A stretch of 36,606 nucleotides of DNA, from the NCBI GenBank assembly GCA_902805975.1, contig CADCUT010000105.1, positions 1-36,606 on the forward strand, read 5' to 3'. Shown piece after piece: positions 7,031 to 15,694 of the stretch. Source of the DNA: an uncultured Rubrobacteraceae bacterium (GTDB taxonomy: Bacteria; Actinomycetota; Rubrobacteria; Rubrobacterales; Rubrobacteraceae). Made by a program: the position numbers and the translations under genes. Positions within the stretch are counted from its first letter, which is position 1; each line of letters starts with the position of its first letter. A model generated the notes under the pieces. It did not search any database. It saw nothing but the letters and a program-made list of their open reading frames with translations, and was not told where the DNA came from.

Positions 7031-7666
7031 ATGGCCCCGAAGACCCCTAGAGACGCGGGGCCGCTCATCCTGCTGCTCTCCGCCGCCACCGTGCTCTTCG
7101 CGGCGCTCGCGCTGTGGCTCTACCTCACGGGCCAGGAGCCGGGGGACAACTCGGCGGAGGCCGGGTTCGTGCGGGACATGTCCGTACACCACGCGCAGGC
7201 TGTGGAGATGGCCGAGATCGTTCGGGACAAGACCGGTAGCGAGGAGGTGAGGCTTTTGGCCGCCGACATGGCGCTCACGCAGCAGGGCCAGATCGGGCAC
7301 ATGCAGGGCTGGCTCGACTCCTGGAACCTACCCGCCACCGGCGCGGAGCCCGCCATGTCCTGGATGGGCCACCCGACGCAGGCCCGCATGCCGGGCATGG
7401 CCTCGCCCGAAGAGATACAACGCCTGCAAAACGCGTCCCCCGAAGAGGCGGACGAGATCTTCCTCAGGCTGATGATCCCCCACCACCAGGCAGCCGTCCC
7501 CATGGCCGAGGCGGTCATGGAGAGGACAGACCGGCCCGAGGTCGAGAACCTCGCCGGGGCCATCGCCGCCTCCCAGAGAGGGGAGATCCAGGTGATGAAA
7601 GACATGCTCGAAGAACGCGGGGCCGAAGCCCCGGAAAGCTCGCGCGGACACGATCACTCGCACTAA
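7031..7666 (+). CDS. DUF305 family protein (His/Met-rich four-helix fold)
   Basis: The 211-residue product has an N-terminal membrane anchor (about residues 10-33) and two copies of the DUF305 helix motif: DMSVHHAQAVEMAE with His53-His54 and MIPHHQAAVPMAE with His151-His152. DUF305 has a ferritin-like helical fold, and its His/Met pairs are often taken as a copper- or metal-binding site, though the family is not fully characterised. The middle part (about 105-125) is Met/Gly/Pro-rich and the C-terminus ends HDHSH, a further potential metal site. It begins two bases after the DUF3105 gene, so they are one operon. Both proteins would face the outside of the cell. Confidence 0.88.
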   Translation: MAPKTPRDAGPLILLLSAATVLFAALALWLYLTGQEPGDNSAEAGFVRDMSVHHAQAVEMAEIVRDKTGSEEVRLLAADMALTQQGQIGHMQGWLDSWNLPATGAEPAMSWMGHPTQARMPGMASPEEIQRLQNASPEEADEIFLRLMIPHHQAAVPMAEAVMERTDRPEVENLAGAIAASQRGEIQVMKDMLEERGAEAPESSRGHDHSH

Positions 7667-7695
7667 GGCTTCAGGCTATAGGCATCAGGCATCAG
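7666..7695 (+). repeat. Intergenic repeat, copy B1 (same family as 2858-2892)
   Basis: The 30-base block starts AGGCTTCAGG and ends CAGGCATCAG, identical at both ends and in spacing to the reverse complement of 2858-2892. It begins at the stop codon of the DUF305 gene. It can pair with the inverted block at 7832-7849. Confidence 0.6.
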
Positions 7696-7796
7696 CAGAT
7701 AGGCCAGGTGGCGGTGGAGGACCGGCCTTGTAGCGTCACCCGCACCTTGCCGTACAAGAAACCGGGGGCGGATGCCGACTACTCCGGCCAGCAGTA

Positions 7797-7850
7797 GCTG
7801 AAACCTGAGAGCCTCCGCGTCGGAGGCGACCTGAAACCCGATGCCTATTC
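7797..7850 (-). repeat. Intergenic repeat, copy B2, with internal hairpin
   Basis: Two CCTGAAACC-type units flank a perfect hairpin, GCCTCCG / CGGAGGC at 7811-7817 and 7821-7827 with loop CGT. The unit at 7832-7849 is nearly complementary to 7678-7695. The block ends at the response-regulator stop codon, so it may end transcription from one or both sides, although no T-run follows the hairpin. Confidence 0.55.
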
Positions 7851-8502
7851 AATCCCGCCTCACGACCCCCTGGCGCCAGGCGTAGACGGCGGCCTGGGTC
7901 CGGTCGGCGAGGTGGAGCTTGCCGAGGATGTTCGAGACGTGGCTCTTTACGGTCTTCTCGCTGACGTAGAGGCGGGCCGCTATCTGGGCGTTGCTCATGC
8001 CGTCGGCGATCAGCTTCAGCACCTCCAGCTCCCGCTCGGAGAGCTCGCGGAAGACGTTCGGCTCGTCGCGGCGGGCGCCGTGGAGCTCTCTGACGACCCT
8101 CGCGGCGACGCGGGGGTGGAGGACCGCCTCGCCCGCGGCGGCCTTGCGGACGGCGTCGGCCAGCTCTTCCGGGCCGATCTCCTTGAGGACGTAGGAGAGG
8201 GCGCCGGCCCGGATCGCCGGGAAGACGTGCTCGTCGTCGTGGTAGGAGGTGAGCATGACCACGTTCGTGCGGGGCGAGGAAGCCGTCAGGCGCCGGGTGG
8301 CCTCCACACCGTCCATGCCCGGCATGATCAGGTCCATCAAGGCGACGTCGGGCGCGTGCTCGGCCGCGAGCTTCACCGCCTCCTCCCCGCCCCCCGCCTC
8401 GGCGACCACGGTCAGGTCTTCCTGCGTCTCCAGGAACGCCCGCACGCCCTGGCGCACGAGCGCGTGGTCGTCCACCAGCAGGACGGTTATGGGTTCGCTC
8501 AC
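7849..8502 (-). CDS. NarL/FixJ family response regulator
   Basis: This 217-residue protein has a receiver domain (about 3-120) with Asp11-Asp12 in VLLVDDH, the phospho-acceptor Asp57 in VALMDLIMPGMDG, the Thr/Ser switch in VVMLTSY and Lys107 in YVLKEIG. A LuxR-type DNA-binding domain follows (about 152-213) with LSERELEVLKLIADGMSNAQ, the NAQIAARLYVSEKTVKSHV helix-turn-helix and NILGKL. Phosphorylation by its partner kinase should promote binding to target promoters. It starts at GTG 8500-8502, which overlaps the TGA of the kinase gene by four bases, so kinase and regulator are translationally coupled. Its targets are not evident in the window. Confidence 0.93.
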   Translation of the reverse strand: MSEPITVLLVDDHALVRQGVRAFLETQEDLTVVAEAGGGEEAVKLAAEHAPDVALMDLIMPGMDGVEATRRLTASSPRTNVVMLTSYHDDEHVFPAIRAGALSYVLKEIGPEELADAVRKAAAGEAVLHPRVAARVVRELHGARRDEPNVFRELSERELEVLKLIADGMSNAQIAARLYVSEKTVKSHVSNILGKLHLADRTQAAVYAWRQGVVRRD

Positions 8503-9986
8503 GGCGTCTTCCCTTTCTTGGATGGGTCTCTGAGCGGGCAGACGGCCGTAACCCGCGTGCCCCTATCTGGCTCGCTGTCCAGGGTGATGCGGCCACCCAG
8601 CTTTACCAGACGCTCGCGCATGCTCTGGAGGCCGAAGCCGCCGCCGGAGCCGCGGGACGGGTCGAAGCCCCGCCCATCGTCGGCCACGCGGAGCGTCACG
8701 TTACCGTCGGTGTAGGAGAGGTCCACTTCGGCGTGCCCCGCGCCGCTGTGGCGGGCGACGTTCGCCAGAGACTCCTGGGCGACGCGGAAGAGGGCCTGCT
8801 CGACGTCCAGCGGCGCCTCGCGCTCGCCCCGGACGTGGAATTCGGCCGGGATCTCAGCCCCCTCGGACCAGCGGGCGACGTACTCGCGTAGGGCAGCGGC
8901 GAGACCCTTGCCTTCCAGAGCCGCCGGGCGCATCTCGGCTATGAGGATGTTCAGCTCCTTCTGGGCCTGGCGGACCAGCTCGTCGGCCTGGCCTAAGTGG
9001 GACTCGGCCGAGTCGGTGTCCTTCTGGATCAGGGCGCGGGCTGTGGCGATCTGGAGCGAGACGGCGAAGACCTGCTGCTTGACGGAGTCGTGCAGGTCCC
9101 GCGCGAAGCGGTTGCGCGCCTCCAGCGTCGCGAGCTCGCCGCGCGCCTGTAGGAGGTTCTCAAGATCCGCCGCCATCTGGTTGAGCTCCCTGCTGAGTTG
9201 GCCTAGCTCATCTTTTGAGCGGTCCTTGGCGGTAACGGAGAAGTCGCCGCGGCTCCAGGACCGCGCGGCGCGGGCGAGGTTGCCGATACGGCGCGTTATG
9301 CCCCAAGCCGTGAAGAAGCCGAAGATGAGGCCGAGAAAAGCGGCCGGGACCGTCAGCAAGACCGCGCTGACGCCGACCGTGACAAGGAGTGGCCCCGTAA
9401 GGTTGGGGATGCGCACGGTGCCCACGAGCGCCCCGGCCAGGCGGCCGTCCCCGCCTTCTATGGGCGTGACCATCACCATCTGCCCCCCGGACGTGTTCGC
9501 CACGAGGTTCCTCGCCTTCTCCTCCCCCCCCAGCGCCGAGGCAAGCAGGGGATCAAGCTCCGGGATGCGTCCCGCCTCGAAGGGCTCGCCCTCGCGGAAG
9601 TCGTCCGTTTTGGGCACAGAGACCACGAGGGTCCCCTCCTCGTCCACCAGGAACAGGGAGCCCTGGTCCGCCGTGAAGCCCAGCCCCCCGTCCGGCGGGG
9701 GCCTGTCGGCGCCGCGGACATCGGAACCCTCCGCGAACCAGGTCAGCTCCTCCCGCAGCCTCTCCTCGTTCGGCGGGTCCTGGGAGAGCGGTCTCTCCAG
9801 TCGCGGCACGAACTCGTCCCTTACGCTCTGCGCCAGCAGGATGGGCAAGAGGTCCGAGCGCACAAAGACCACCAGCGCGCTCACCAGGATCAACTCCAGC
9901 ACGAGCAGGGCCACCACTGTAACCAGCGTGTAGCTGAACGTCAGCTTCCACCGCAGCCGCCGCAGCGAGAAGATGTTGCTTTTCAC
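8499..9986 (-). CDS. Sensor histidine kinase, HisKA_3 (NarX/LiaS-like) type
   Basis: The 495-residue protein has a membrane helix at about 17-42, an external sensor region of roughly 155 residues, a second helix at about 200-228, a HAMP-type linker (about 229-283), a HisKA_3 dimerisation domain with ARDLHDSVKQQ and phospho-acceptor His299, and a HATPase_c domain with the N-box (ESLANVARHS), DDGRGFDP and GGGFGLQSMRERL. It would phosphorylate the response regulator encoded immediately downstream with a four-base overlap. The external region resembles a general extracellular sensor fold with SLFLVDEEGTLV, but I cannot name a ligand. It starts at GTG 9986; an AG-rich stretch lies about ten bases upstream. 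Confidence 0.92.
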   Translation of the reverse strand: MKSNIFSLRRLRWKLTFSYTLVTVVALLVLELILVSALVVFVRSDLLPILLAQSVRDEFVPRLERPLSQDPPNEERLREELTWFAEGSDVRGADRPPPDGGLGFTADQGSLFLVDEEGTLVVSVPKTDDFREGEPFEAGRIPELDPLLASALGGEEKARNLVANTSGGQMVMVTPIEGGDGRLAGALVGTVRIPNLTGPLLVTVGVSAVLLTVPAAFLGLIFGFFTAWGITRRIGNLARAARSWSRGDFSVTAKDRSKDELGQLSRELNQMAADLENLLQARGELATLEARNRFARDLHDSVKQQVFAVSLQIATARALIQKDTDSAESHLGQADELVRQAQKELNILIAEMRPAALEGKGLAAALREYVARWSEGAEIPAEFHVRGEREAPLDVEQALFRVAQESLANVARHSGAGHAEVDLSYTDGNVTLRVADDGRGFDPSRGSGGGFGLQSMRERLVKLGGRITLDSEPDRGTRVTAVCPLRDPSKKGKTP

Positions 9987-10276
9987 GGGCGCTCTCTCTT
10001 CATCGTGAAAGCAGTTTAGTCCTACCGGGGCCGCAGCACATCGGTCCGGGGACCTACCCGCGATAGACCTCCGGGATTACGCGAATGCCCGCGCGACCCT
10101 CGCCCGGCTGCCGGAGCCCCCGGCCGGCAGCTTCGCGGGTCTCCCCGTGCCGCGCCGGACGGCGGGAAGATCGTCCCCGAGCCGTAGCCGCTATCGGCCC
10201 GCAGACCGATGACGCACCGGGCGCGTCAGGGCATTATCTGTGGTGTCGATACGGATCACGGAAGGAAGGGAGGATC

Positions 10277-10738
10277 ATGGCGGGGATAACCTACGGGGCG
10301 ACGGTCGCGCCGGACACGCAGGTCATCGGTAGGAGGGTGCTGGCGACGGTGATCGACCTGGTGCTGCTCGGGGTCTTGGGCAGCCTGTTCGCCGCGCCGG
10401 GGGCCCTGGTCGACGGCTGGGGCTCGGGGCAGTTCTCCGACGCCGCGTCGGGCGTGCTCTTCTCCTTCGGGGGCCTCGCGGTCCTGCTCGTCACCTTCGC
10501 GTACTTCGCGATCATGGAGGGCCGCTTCGGCCAGACCCTCGGCAAGATGGCTCTGGGCATAAAGGTGGTTCGGGAGGACGGCGGGACGATCGGGACCAGG
10601 GAGGCCGTCCTGCGCACCCTGATGCGCATCGTGGACAGCATCGGCTCCTACCTCGTCGCGCTCGTCGTGGCCCTCGTCTCGGGCAAGAACCAGCGCCTCG
10701 GCGACATGGTGGCGAAGACCCTGGTGGTCCGCGCGTAG
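10277..10738 (+). CDS. RDD family membrane protein
   Basis: The 153-residue protein contains the RDD domain: GRRVLATVIDLVLLG (Arg-Asp pair) in the first helix at about residues 14-35, a second helix near 55-80, GQTLGKMALGIKVV at about 87-100, and NQRLGDMVAKTLVV at the end. RDD proteins are small membrane proteins; some have been linked to ion transport, but the general role is unknown. The ATG at 10277 follows AAGGGAGGA at normal spacing. An in-frame opening extends back to 10085 but has a poor composition for a protein start. A strong bidirectional hairpin follows the gene. Confidence 0.9.
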   Translation: MAGITYGATVAPDTQVIGRRVLATVIDLVLLGVLGSLFAAPGALVDGWGSGQFSDAASGVLFSFGGLAVLLVTFAYFAIMEGRFGQTLGKMALGIKVVREDGGTIGTREAVLRTLMRIVDSIGSYLVALVVALVSGKNQRLGDMVAKTLVVRA

Positions 10739-10760
10739 AACCTGGATTATCCGCCACAAA

Positions 10761-10797
10761 CACGGGCCGCGTACCCATTCTGGGTGCGCGGCCCGTG
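10761..10797. terminator. Bidirectional hairpin terminator between convergent genes
   Basis: Arms 10761-10777 and 10781-10797 form a 17-bp stem with one G-T wobble and a TTC loop. It lies between the RDD gene (+) and the haloperoxidase-type pseudogene (-). There is no T-run on either side, so it may act by structure alone. Confidence 0.75.
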
Positions 10798-10862
10798 GCC
10801 GTCGGCATCTCTCTGGATAGATCCGCCCGGCGCAGCCCGTGTCTGCGGTAGCGAAAAGCGCG

Positions 10863-12271
10863 CTAGGTCCGCGGAGGGACCGTGGACTTTTTCATCCCGT
10901 CACCAAAGATGTCCTTGGCGATCTTGAGGCCGAGTGGAACGCCGCCGACGTTCTGGCCGAGGTCGAGGGCGCCGTCGCTATCGACTGCGAAGGCATCGAA
11001 TACCCAGTGAACGCCCAGGTAGACCCGGCTGCGGCCGTTCTCCTCGATCATCCTCCAAAGGCCGTCGGGGAAGTCGCGGACGTGCCTGGGACGCACGGTC
11101 CCCTTGTTGTCCTTGTTGAAGCCGTCGTACTCATCCGACACGAACACGAGGCCGTCGAACAGGGTGTCTGGATCCTGGTCCCCTACGTTCGGGTCGTAGA
11201 AGAGCCTCGTGATATGGAAGGCCGCCGCACCGAAGGTGGCGTGCCCGGACGGGTAGGCCGGGAAGGGCGGCGTTGTGTTCTTGCCGATCACGTTCGTGTT
11301 GGGCGCGCCGAGCGGCAGCCAATCCGGCTGGCACTCATCGTCCATGTCGTTGTTGCCCTCCGCCGCCGGGCCCATGGACTGGTCGTGCTCGCGAACGCCC
11401 AGGACGGGGCGCCAGAGGTCGTGGATGTACTTCTGGTCCCACGCCAGGATCCCAGCGTCGGCCATCGCGACGTTTACCAGCGCGAACAGCCTGGCGTTCT
11501 GCTCCGGGGTATTACCCTTCGCGACGGCGACTTCACGCACGATCTGGTTGTACAGGCGCGGCGGCGTGCCGAGGCCAGAGGCCCCGTCGTAGCCCCAGTA
11601 GGTTCCGATCACCGTCTCGTCCGCCGTGCGGTGTTCGAAGTCCGGGTCGGGGGGCACGCTACCCATCAGTTCCGGCGCGACGCCCTTTGACGTACCTCCC
11701 TTAACGCCCTCCTGTACTCCGGGTCGACCAGACGCGGTGGGGCGTCGAGCTCGTGCCGGTCCGTGACGGCGAAGCACCTAGACCCGGCGCCGTAGAACGG
11801 GGCGTGGTAGCCCTGATCCGGCCTGTCCGGGTCCGGCCGGTGCGCGCCACGGGCCATCGACGGCGCGTACCCACCGTCGCCCGCGCCGGGATCTCCCTTC
11901 CGGTCAGCCAGTATGTTCCTGGCGACCAGCAGGCCGAACCTGTGACCTTTTCTCAGGCCCGCGCCCGACAGGCCCGCCTCGGCGTGTTTCCGGTCGAAGA
12001 ACTGCCTCTGGCTCGGGAAGAGGCTCGACAACGTGGCGTGCGCCGCCCCAGCCACCGCCGCGCCCACTGAAGACCCGGACGCCGGCTTGGGGGTTAGATA
12101 GTGGGTGAGGGCGGCCTGGGAAGCCCCGACGAAAGCGTCGTACATGGCCAGATGCACGATGGCCAGGGCGCGCGAGCTGAGCGTGGGGCCCGTCTGCTCC
12201 CCCTCTCCGTTTGTGTGGCTCACCCGGTTGGCCTCGAGCGCGACGTCGTTCCAGTACAGGATGGGGTCCAT
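10863..12271 (-). pseudogene. Vanadium-dependent haloperoxidase/PAP2-type protein, broken by a one-base frameshift
   Basis: Two overlapping minus-strand frames encode one family member. The N-terminal part (ATG 12271, behind GGAGGAGAGAG, to a stop at 11666) runs from MDPILYWNDVALEANR to PEYRRALREV. The C-terminal part continues in another frame from SKGVAPELMGS to the stop at 10863. They join around 11688-11696, where one base appears lost; restoring it would give about 470 residues, a normal bacterial length. The C-terminal part keeps the vanadate/phosphate-site motifs: KYIHDLWRP, YPSGHATFG, and SRVYLGVH followed by Asp. Such enzymes oxidise halides with peroxide or act as acid phosphatases. 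There is no canonical slippery heptamer at the junction, so programmed shifting is unlikely. It is either a recent pseudogene or a sequence error. Confidence 0.8.
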
Positions 12272-12544
12272 CTCTCTCCTCCATGCTTCCGCTTTGCCGA
12301 TACTGTCATCGCCAATATCACACGCGCCCGTGAATCGACGATGAAACACCGATGAGAAGCTGCCCCTGGACGTTTTAACGGCACTATCCGAAGTCCGACC
12401 ATTCTTTCTACTCCATCTTTGCGGCCGATCGGCCGCAACCTCGAAGAAGATGCCCGCGGGGGAGCTCTGCGGCGACCCTGTGTCGCGAGGTTGGGACTGG
12501 GATGAGTTCGCGTTCGAGGCTATTGCAGGGAGTCAAGCTGCGTT
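12272..12544. other. Non-coding stretch, no gene seen
   Basis: Together with the terminator at 12545-12576 this stretch between two minus-strand genes is just over 300 bases. It must hold the promoter of the haloperoxidase-type gene, but I see no clear -10/-35 pair. The sequence CGGCCGATCGGCCG at 12422-12435 is a short perfect palindrome. No open frame here has coding character. Confidence 0.5.
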
Positions 12545-12576
12545 CACGCCGGGGGCCACGAGCGGCCCCCGGCGTG
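12545..12576 (-). terminator. Hairpin terminator after the ABC permease gene
   Basis: Arms CACGCCGGGGGCC (12545-12557) and GGCCCCCGGCGTG (12564-12576) are perfectly complementary around a six-base loop. It lies a few bases beyond the permease stop codon at 12583. No T-run follows. Confidence 0.75.
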
Positions 12577-12582
12577 GATCTC

Positions 12583-15500
12583 CTACTCGTAGCGCAGCGC
12601 CTCCGCCGGGTAGACTTTCGATGCCTGGCGGGCCGGCAGGAACGTGGTGAGGAGTGAGGCTACGTAGGCGAGGCCGATGACAACGCTCAGGGTGGTCCAC
12701 GGCACCGTGTACTGGATGCCGGTGAACTGCTCGGCGAACGAGTCGACGATCCCGACCGAGAGCGCCGCCCCCAGAGCCACCCCGAGCCCGATGCCGAGCA
12801 GGGCTACGAAAGAGGACTCTATGAGGAACGCGAGCCGCACCTGGCCCCGCTGGAAGCCCAGGGCCCTGAGCATCCCGATCTGCTGCCGCCGCTCGACGAC
12901 GGAGCGGGCGGCGATGACGCCCAGAGCCGCGATGCCCACGAGAAGACCCAGGCCCATGAAGCCCATGAGCAGGTTGTTGAAGAGCCCCTGGGAGGCGGAG
13001 CCGTCCCTTATCTCCTGTTCCACGGAAACGGCCTGCAACCCGTTCTCCGCGAACGCCTTCTCGAGGTCCTTCGTCACGGCCCCCGCCTCTGCCCCGTCCG
13101 CCAGCCTGAACTGGTAGCTCTGGGCTGGCACGGGCGAGCCGGCGAGGTCGTCTATGGTGGCCGCAGAGGTCATAACGCTCGGCGCGAAGAACGCCGAGTC
13201 CTCCAGCACGCCTATGATGCGCAGCTCCCGCGTCTGGCCGGACTCCGGGTCCTCGGCCCGGATGTACAGGTCGTCCGGCAGCGCAGGGTCGTCCCCGTAG
13301 AAGCCGGAGAGCTCTATGGAAGACTGCCCGCCGTCGAAGGCGAAGTTCTCCCTGGTCGGCGCGAGGTCGGCCGAGATAACCGCCGTGTTGGGCTCATCCC
13401 GGAGCGCCGTCCACACGTCCCCACGCGTGTCGTACTCCGCGACGGTGGTCTTGAAGCCGTAGCCGACGTTCTCGGTGTAGCCGCCGTCCACGCCCTGCAC
13501 GAAGAGGGTGTCGGGCTGGCGGTCAGTGTCCCTCTGCTTCGCCTCGACGGGGAGCCCCGAGATGGTCCCAACGGCGGTGATGTCGTCCTCGTTTACGCCT
13601 TCGGCGTCTTTCAGAGACTCGTTCATGTCCTCTATTGGGACCGCGTAGCCGGCGTCGGCGCGAACGTCGAAGCCACCCGAGAGGCGGTCGGTGTCGGAGA
13701 AGATGGATCCGAAGGCGGCCGTTATAAAGCTCATGGTGACGATGGTGAAGACGACGAGGGAGAACATGGCGAGGGTCATGCCGGTGCGGAAGCGGCTCTG
13801 CATCGGGTAGGAGACGGCGGCACGCAGGACGGGTGGCATACCCCTTATCCAGCCGAACATGGCGACTACGGCGCCGAGGAGCAGGTCGGAGTTGTGGATC
13901 ACGATCCACACCCCGGCGAGCACGATCATCACCCCTGAGATAAAGAACAGGTCTATCCCTTCGGTCATCCCTTCCGGGGCGAACGAGACTGGCAACAGCC
14001 AGAGCCCGAGCAAAAGCACCCCGGCGGCGGTGAAGGCGACCCGCTCCGGCAGGCGCAGTATTCTCGCTATGAGCGCCGCGCCCACGATGAGAAGGGAGAG
14101 CCCGAGCATGTAGAGCCCCATCTGCTCCGCCTGAAGGCCTTGGAACGTCAGCGCCGCGCCGGCGACCGGGGTGGCGAGCGCGAGCAAGACGCCCCTCACC
14201 GAGCGGCCCTTCTTGTCCGGCTCGGGGATGTCGCGGATGGCGCGGACCACGTTCAGGCGGCTCACGCGCCAGGAAGATATGAGAACGACGGCGAAGGTGA
14301 GGACCATGCCGAGGCAGAAGGCTATGACGATGTTCTGGGGGCTCGTGGCGAAGCGGATGTCGAAACCGGAGCCGGCGAAGGCCTCGCCGAGCACGCGCAC
14401 CATCAGCCAGCCGACCCCGACGCCGAGCACGCTGCCGATGGCGCTCGCGATCACGGCGTACATCGCCCCCTCGAAGGCGAACATGCGCATCAAGTGCCCC
14501 CGCCGCATCCCGACGGCCCGCGCGATGCCGAGCTCGTGCTTGCGTTCGGCGGCGAGCATGACGAAGATCAGGAAGATCAAGAGCACCCCGGCGGCCACGG
14601 AGAACTGCCCGAAGAGCAGGAAGATGCTCGTAAAGGTCTCCCCGCCCTCGTCGGCCTGGTCTATGGCCTCCTTCTTGACGGGCTCGGCGGCGAGGTCGTT
14701 CTCCCTGAGGACCGGACCGAGGTCATCTACCGTATCGCTCGTGCCGGCGCCGCCCTCGACGGCCGGGCCCTCGTGGGTCACGAGGACGGAGTTGATCCTA
14801 CCCTCCTCCCCCACCATCCCCTGCAACCTCCCCAGCGGCATGACCATGGACGCGGAGGCGGACGGGTTCGCCCCGCCCTCGTAGACGCCGGCCACCGTCA
14901 ACTCAGACGGCTCGGGCGCGACGGTGGCCTCCTCGACGCTGCCACCCGCGGCACGGGCCGCCGCGGCGAGGTCGGCGTTGCCGCCCGCGTTGACGTCAGG
15001 GCTCCGGGGCGAGCCGGGATCGGCCTCCGGCTCCGGGGCGAGGGTGGCGCGGACGACGTCCCCCTCGCCGACGCCGAGGCCACTGGCGGCATCGGCGCTC
15101 AGGTAAACCTCGTCCTTGCCGAGGTCGCCAACGCCCAGGGTCCCTTCCGAGGCGGTCGTGAGGCGGTCGAAGCCCTGCATGGAGTCTCCGTCGATGCCGA
15201 GCACGCTTACGGCCGGCTCGCTGAGCTCGGTGCCCCTGGCGGTGACGGGGACGGTCTCTGTGGCGAGCGGGGCGACGCCGGCGACGCGCTCGTTGCCCGA
15301 GAGACGGTCGCGGACGTCCGTGGCGACCCCCTCTTCGAAGTAGCGGGCGCGTTCGGCGGTCGTCTCGCCGAAGGGGTCGCCGCCCGAAGAGCTCTGGCCC
15401 TTGGCCTGCACCTGCACGTCCACCTGGCCGAGGTTCTCAAGAGACTGGAGGCGCAGGGAGTTCGTGAGGGTGTCGCCGGTGGTGAAGGAGGCGGAGAAGA

Positions 15501-15693
15501 GCATGGTCGCGAGCATCAGGCCGAGGATGACGAGCCCCGTCTGCGCGCGCCTTCGCGGCAGGTTGCGGGCGGCCATCCTGAAGGAGACGCGGTTGCGCAG
15601 GGCGCTCGCGACGGTAAGGAGGAGGCCGACGCCGAAGACGGCGAGGAGTACCCACATCAGCTGCGTCGTCGGGACGCCGAAGAGGCTCTCCAT
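12583..15693 (-). CDS. ABC exporter permease with two FtsX/MacB domains
   Basis: This 1036-residue membrane protein has two short helices at the N-terminus (about 11-30 and 50-70), an external MacB-type periplasmic-core domain (about 72-350), a first FtsX domain with three helices (about 358-475), a run of four or five extra helices (about 490-620), another helix near 635-660, a second external domain, and a C-terminal FtsX domain (about 905-1036) with the LPARQASKVYPAEALRYE ending. This is the large duplicated permease type that works with a LolD/MacB-like ATPase to move lipids, peptides or lipoproteins. The ATPase gene ends one base before the ATG of this gene, so the two form one transporter operon. 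The cargo is not evident. No accessory membrane-fusion gene is adjacent. Confidence 0.93.
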   Translation of the reverse strand: MESLFGVPTTQLMWVLLAVFGVGLLLTVASALRNRVSFRMAARNLPRRRAQTGLVILGLMLATMLFSASFTTGDTLTNSLRLQSLENLGQVDVQVQAKGQSSSGGDPFGETTAERARYFEEGVATDVRDRLSGNERVAGVAPLATETVPVTARGTELSEPAVSVLGIDGDSMQGFDRLTTASEGTLGVGDLGKDEVYLSADAASGLGVGEGDVVRATLAPEPEADPGSPRSPDVNAGGNADLAAAARAAGGSVEEATVAPEPSELTVAGVYEGGANPSASASMVMPLGRLQGMVGEEGRINSVLVTHEGPAVEGGAGTSDTVDDLGPVLRENDLAAEPVKKEAIDQADEGGETFTSIFLLFGQFSVAAGVLLIFLIFVMLAAERKHELGIARAVGMRRGHLMRMFAFEGAMYAVIASAIGSVLGVGVGWLMVRVLGEAFAGSGFDIRFATSPQNIVIAFCLGMVLTFAVVLISSWRVSRLNVVRAIRDIPEPDKKGRSVRGVLLALATPVAGAALTFQGLQAEQMGLYMLGLSLLIVGAALIARILRLPERVAFTAAGVLLLGLWLLPVSFAPEGMTEGIDLFFISGVMIVLAGVWIVIHNSDLLLGAVVAMFGWIRGMPPVLRAAVSYPMQSRFRTGMTLAMFSLVVFTIVTMSFITAAFGSIFSDTDRLSGGFDVRADAGYAVPIEDMNESLKDAEGVNEDDITAVGTISGLPVEAKQRDTDRQPDTLFVQGVDGGYTENVGYGFKTTVAEYDTRGDVWTALRDEPNTAVISADLAPTRENFAFDGGQSSIELSGFYGDDPALPDDLYIRAEDPESGQTRELRIIGVLEDSAFFAPSVMTSAATIDDLAGSPVPAQSYQFRLADGAEAGAVTKDLEKAFAENGLQAVSVEQEIRDGSASQGLFNNLLMGFMGLGLLVGIAALGVIAARSVVERRQQIGMLRALGFQRGQVRLAFLIESSFVALLGIGLGVALGAALSVGIVDSFAEQFTGIQYTVPWTTLSVVIGLAYVASLLTTFLPARQASKVYPAEALRYE

Positions 15694-15694
15694 C

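Noticed and set aside
11685-11700. Programmed -1 frameshifting in the haloperoxidase-type gene
   Set aside because: No X-XXY-YYZ heptamer in the upstream reading frame and no clear downstream stimulatory structure were seen; a simple one-base loss explains it.
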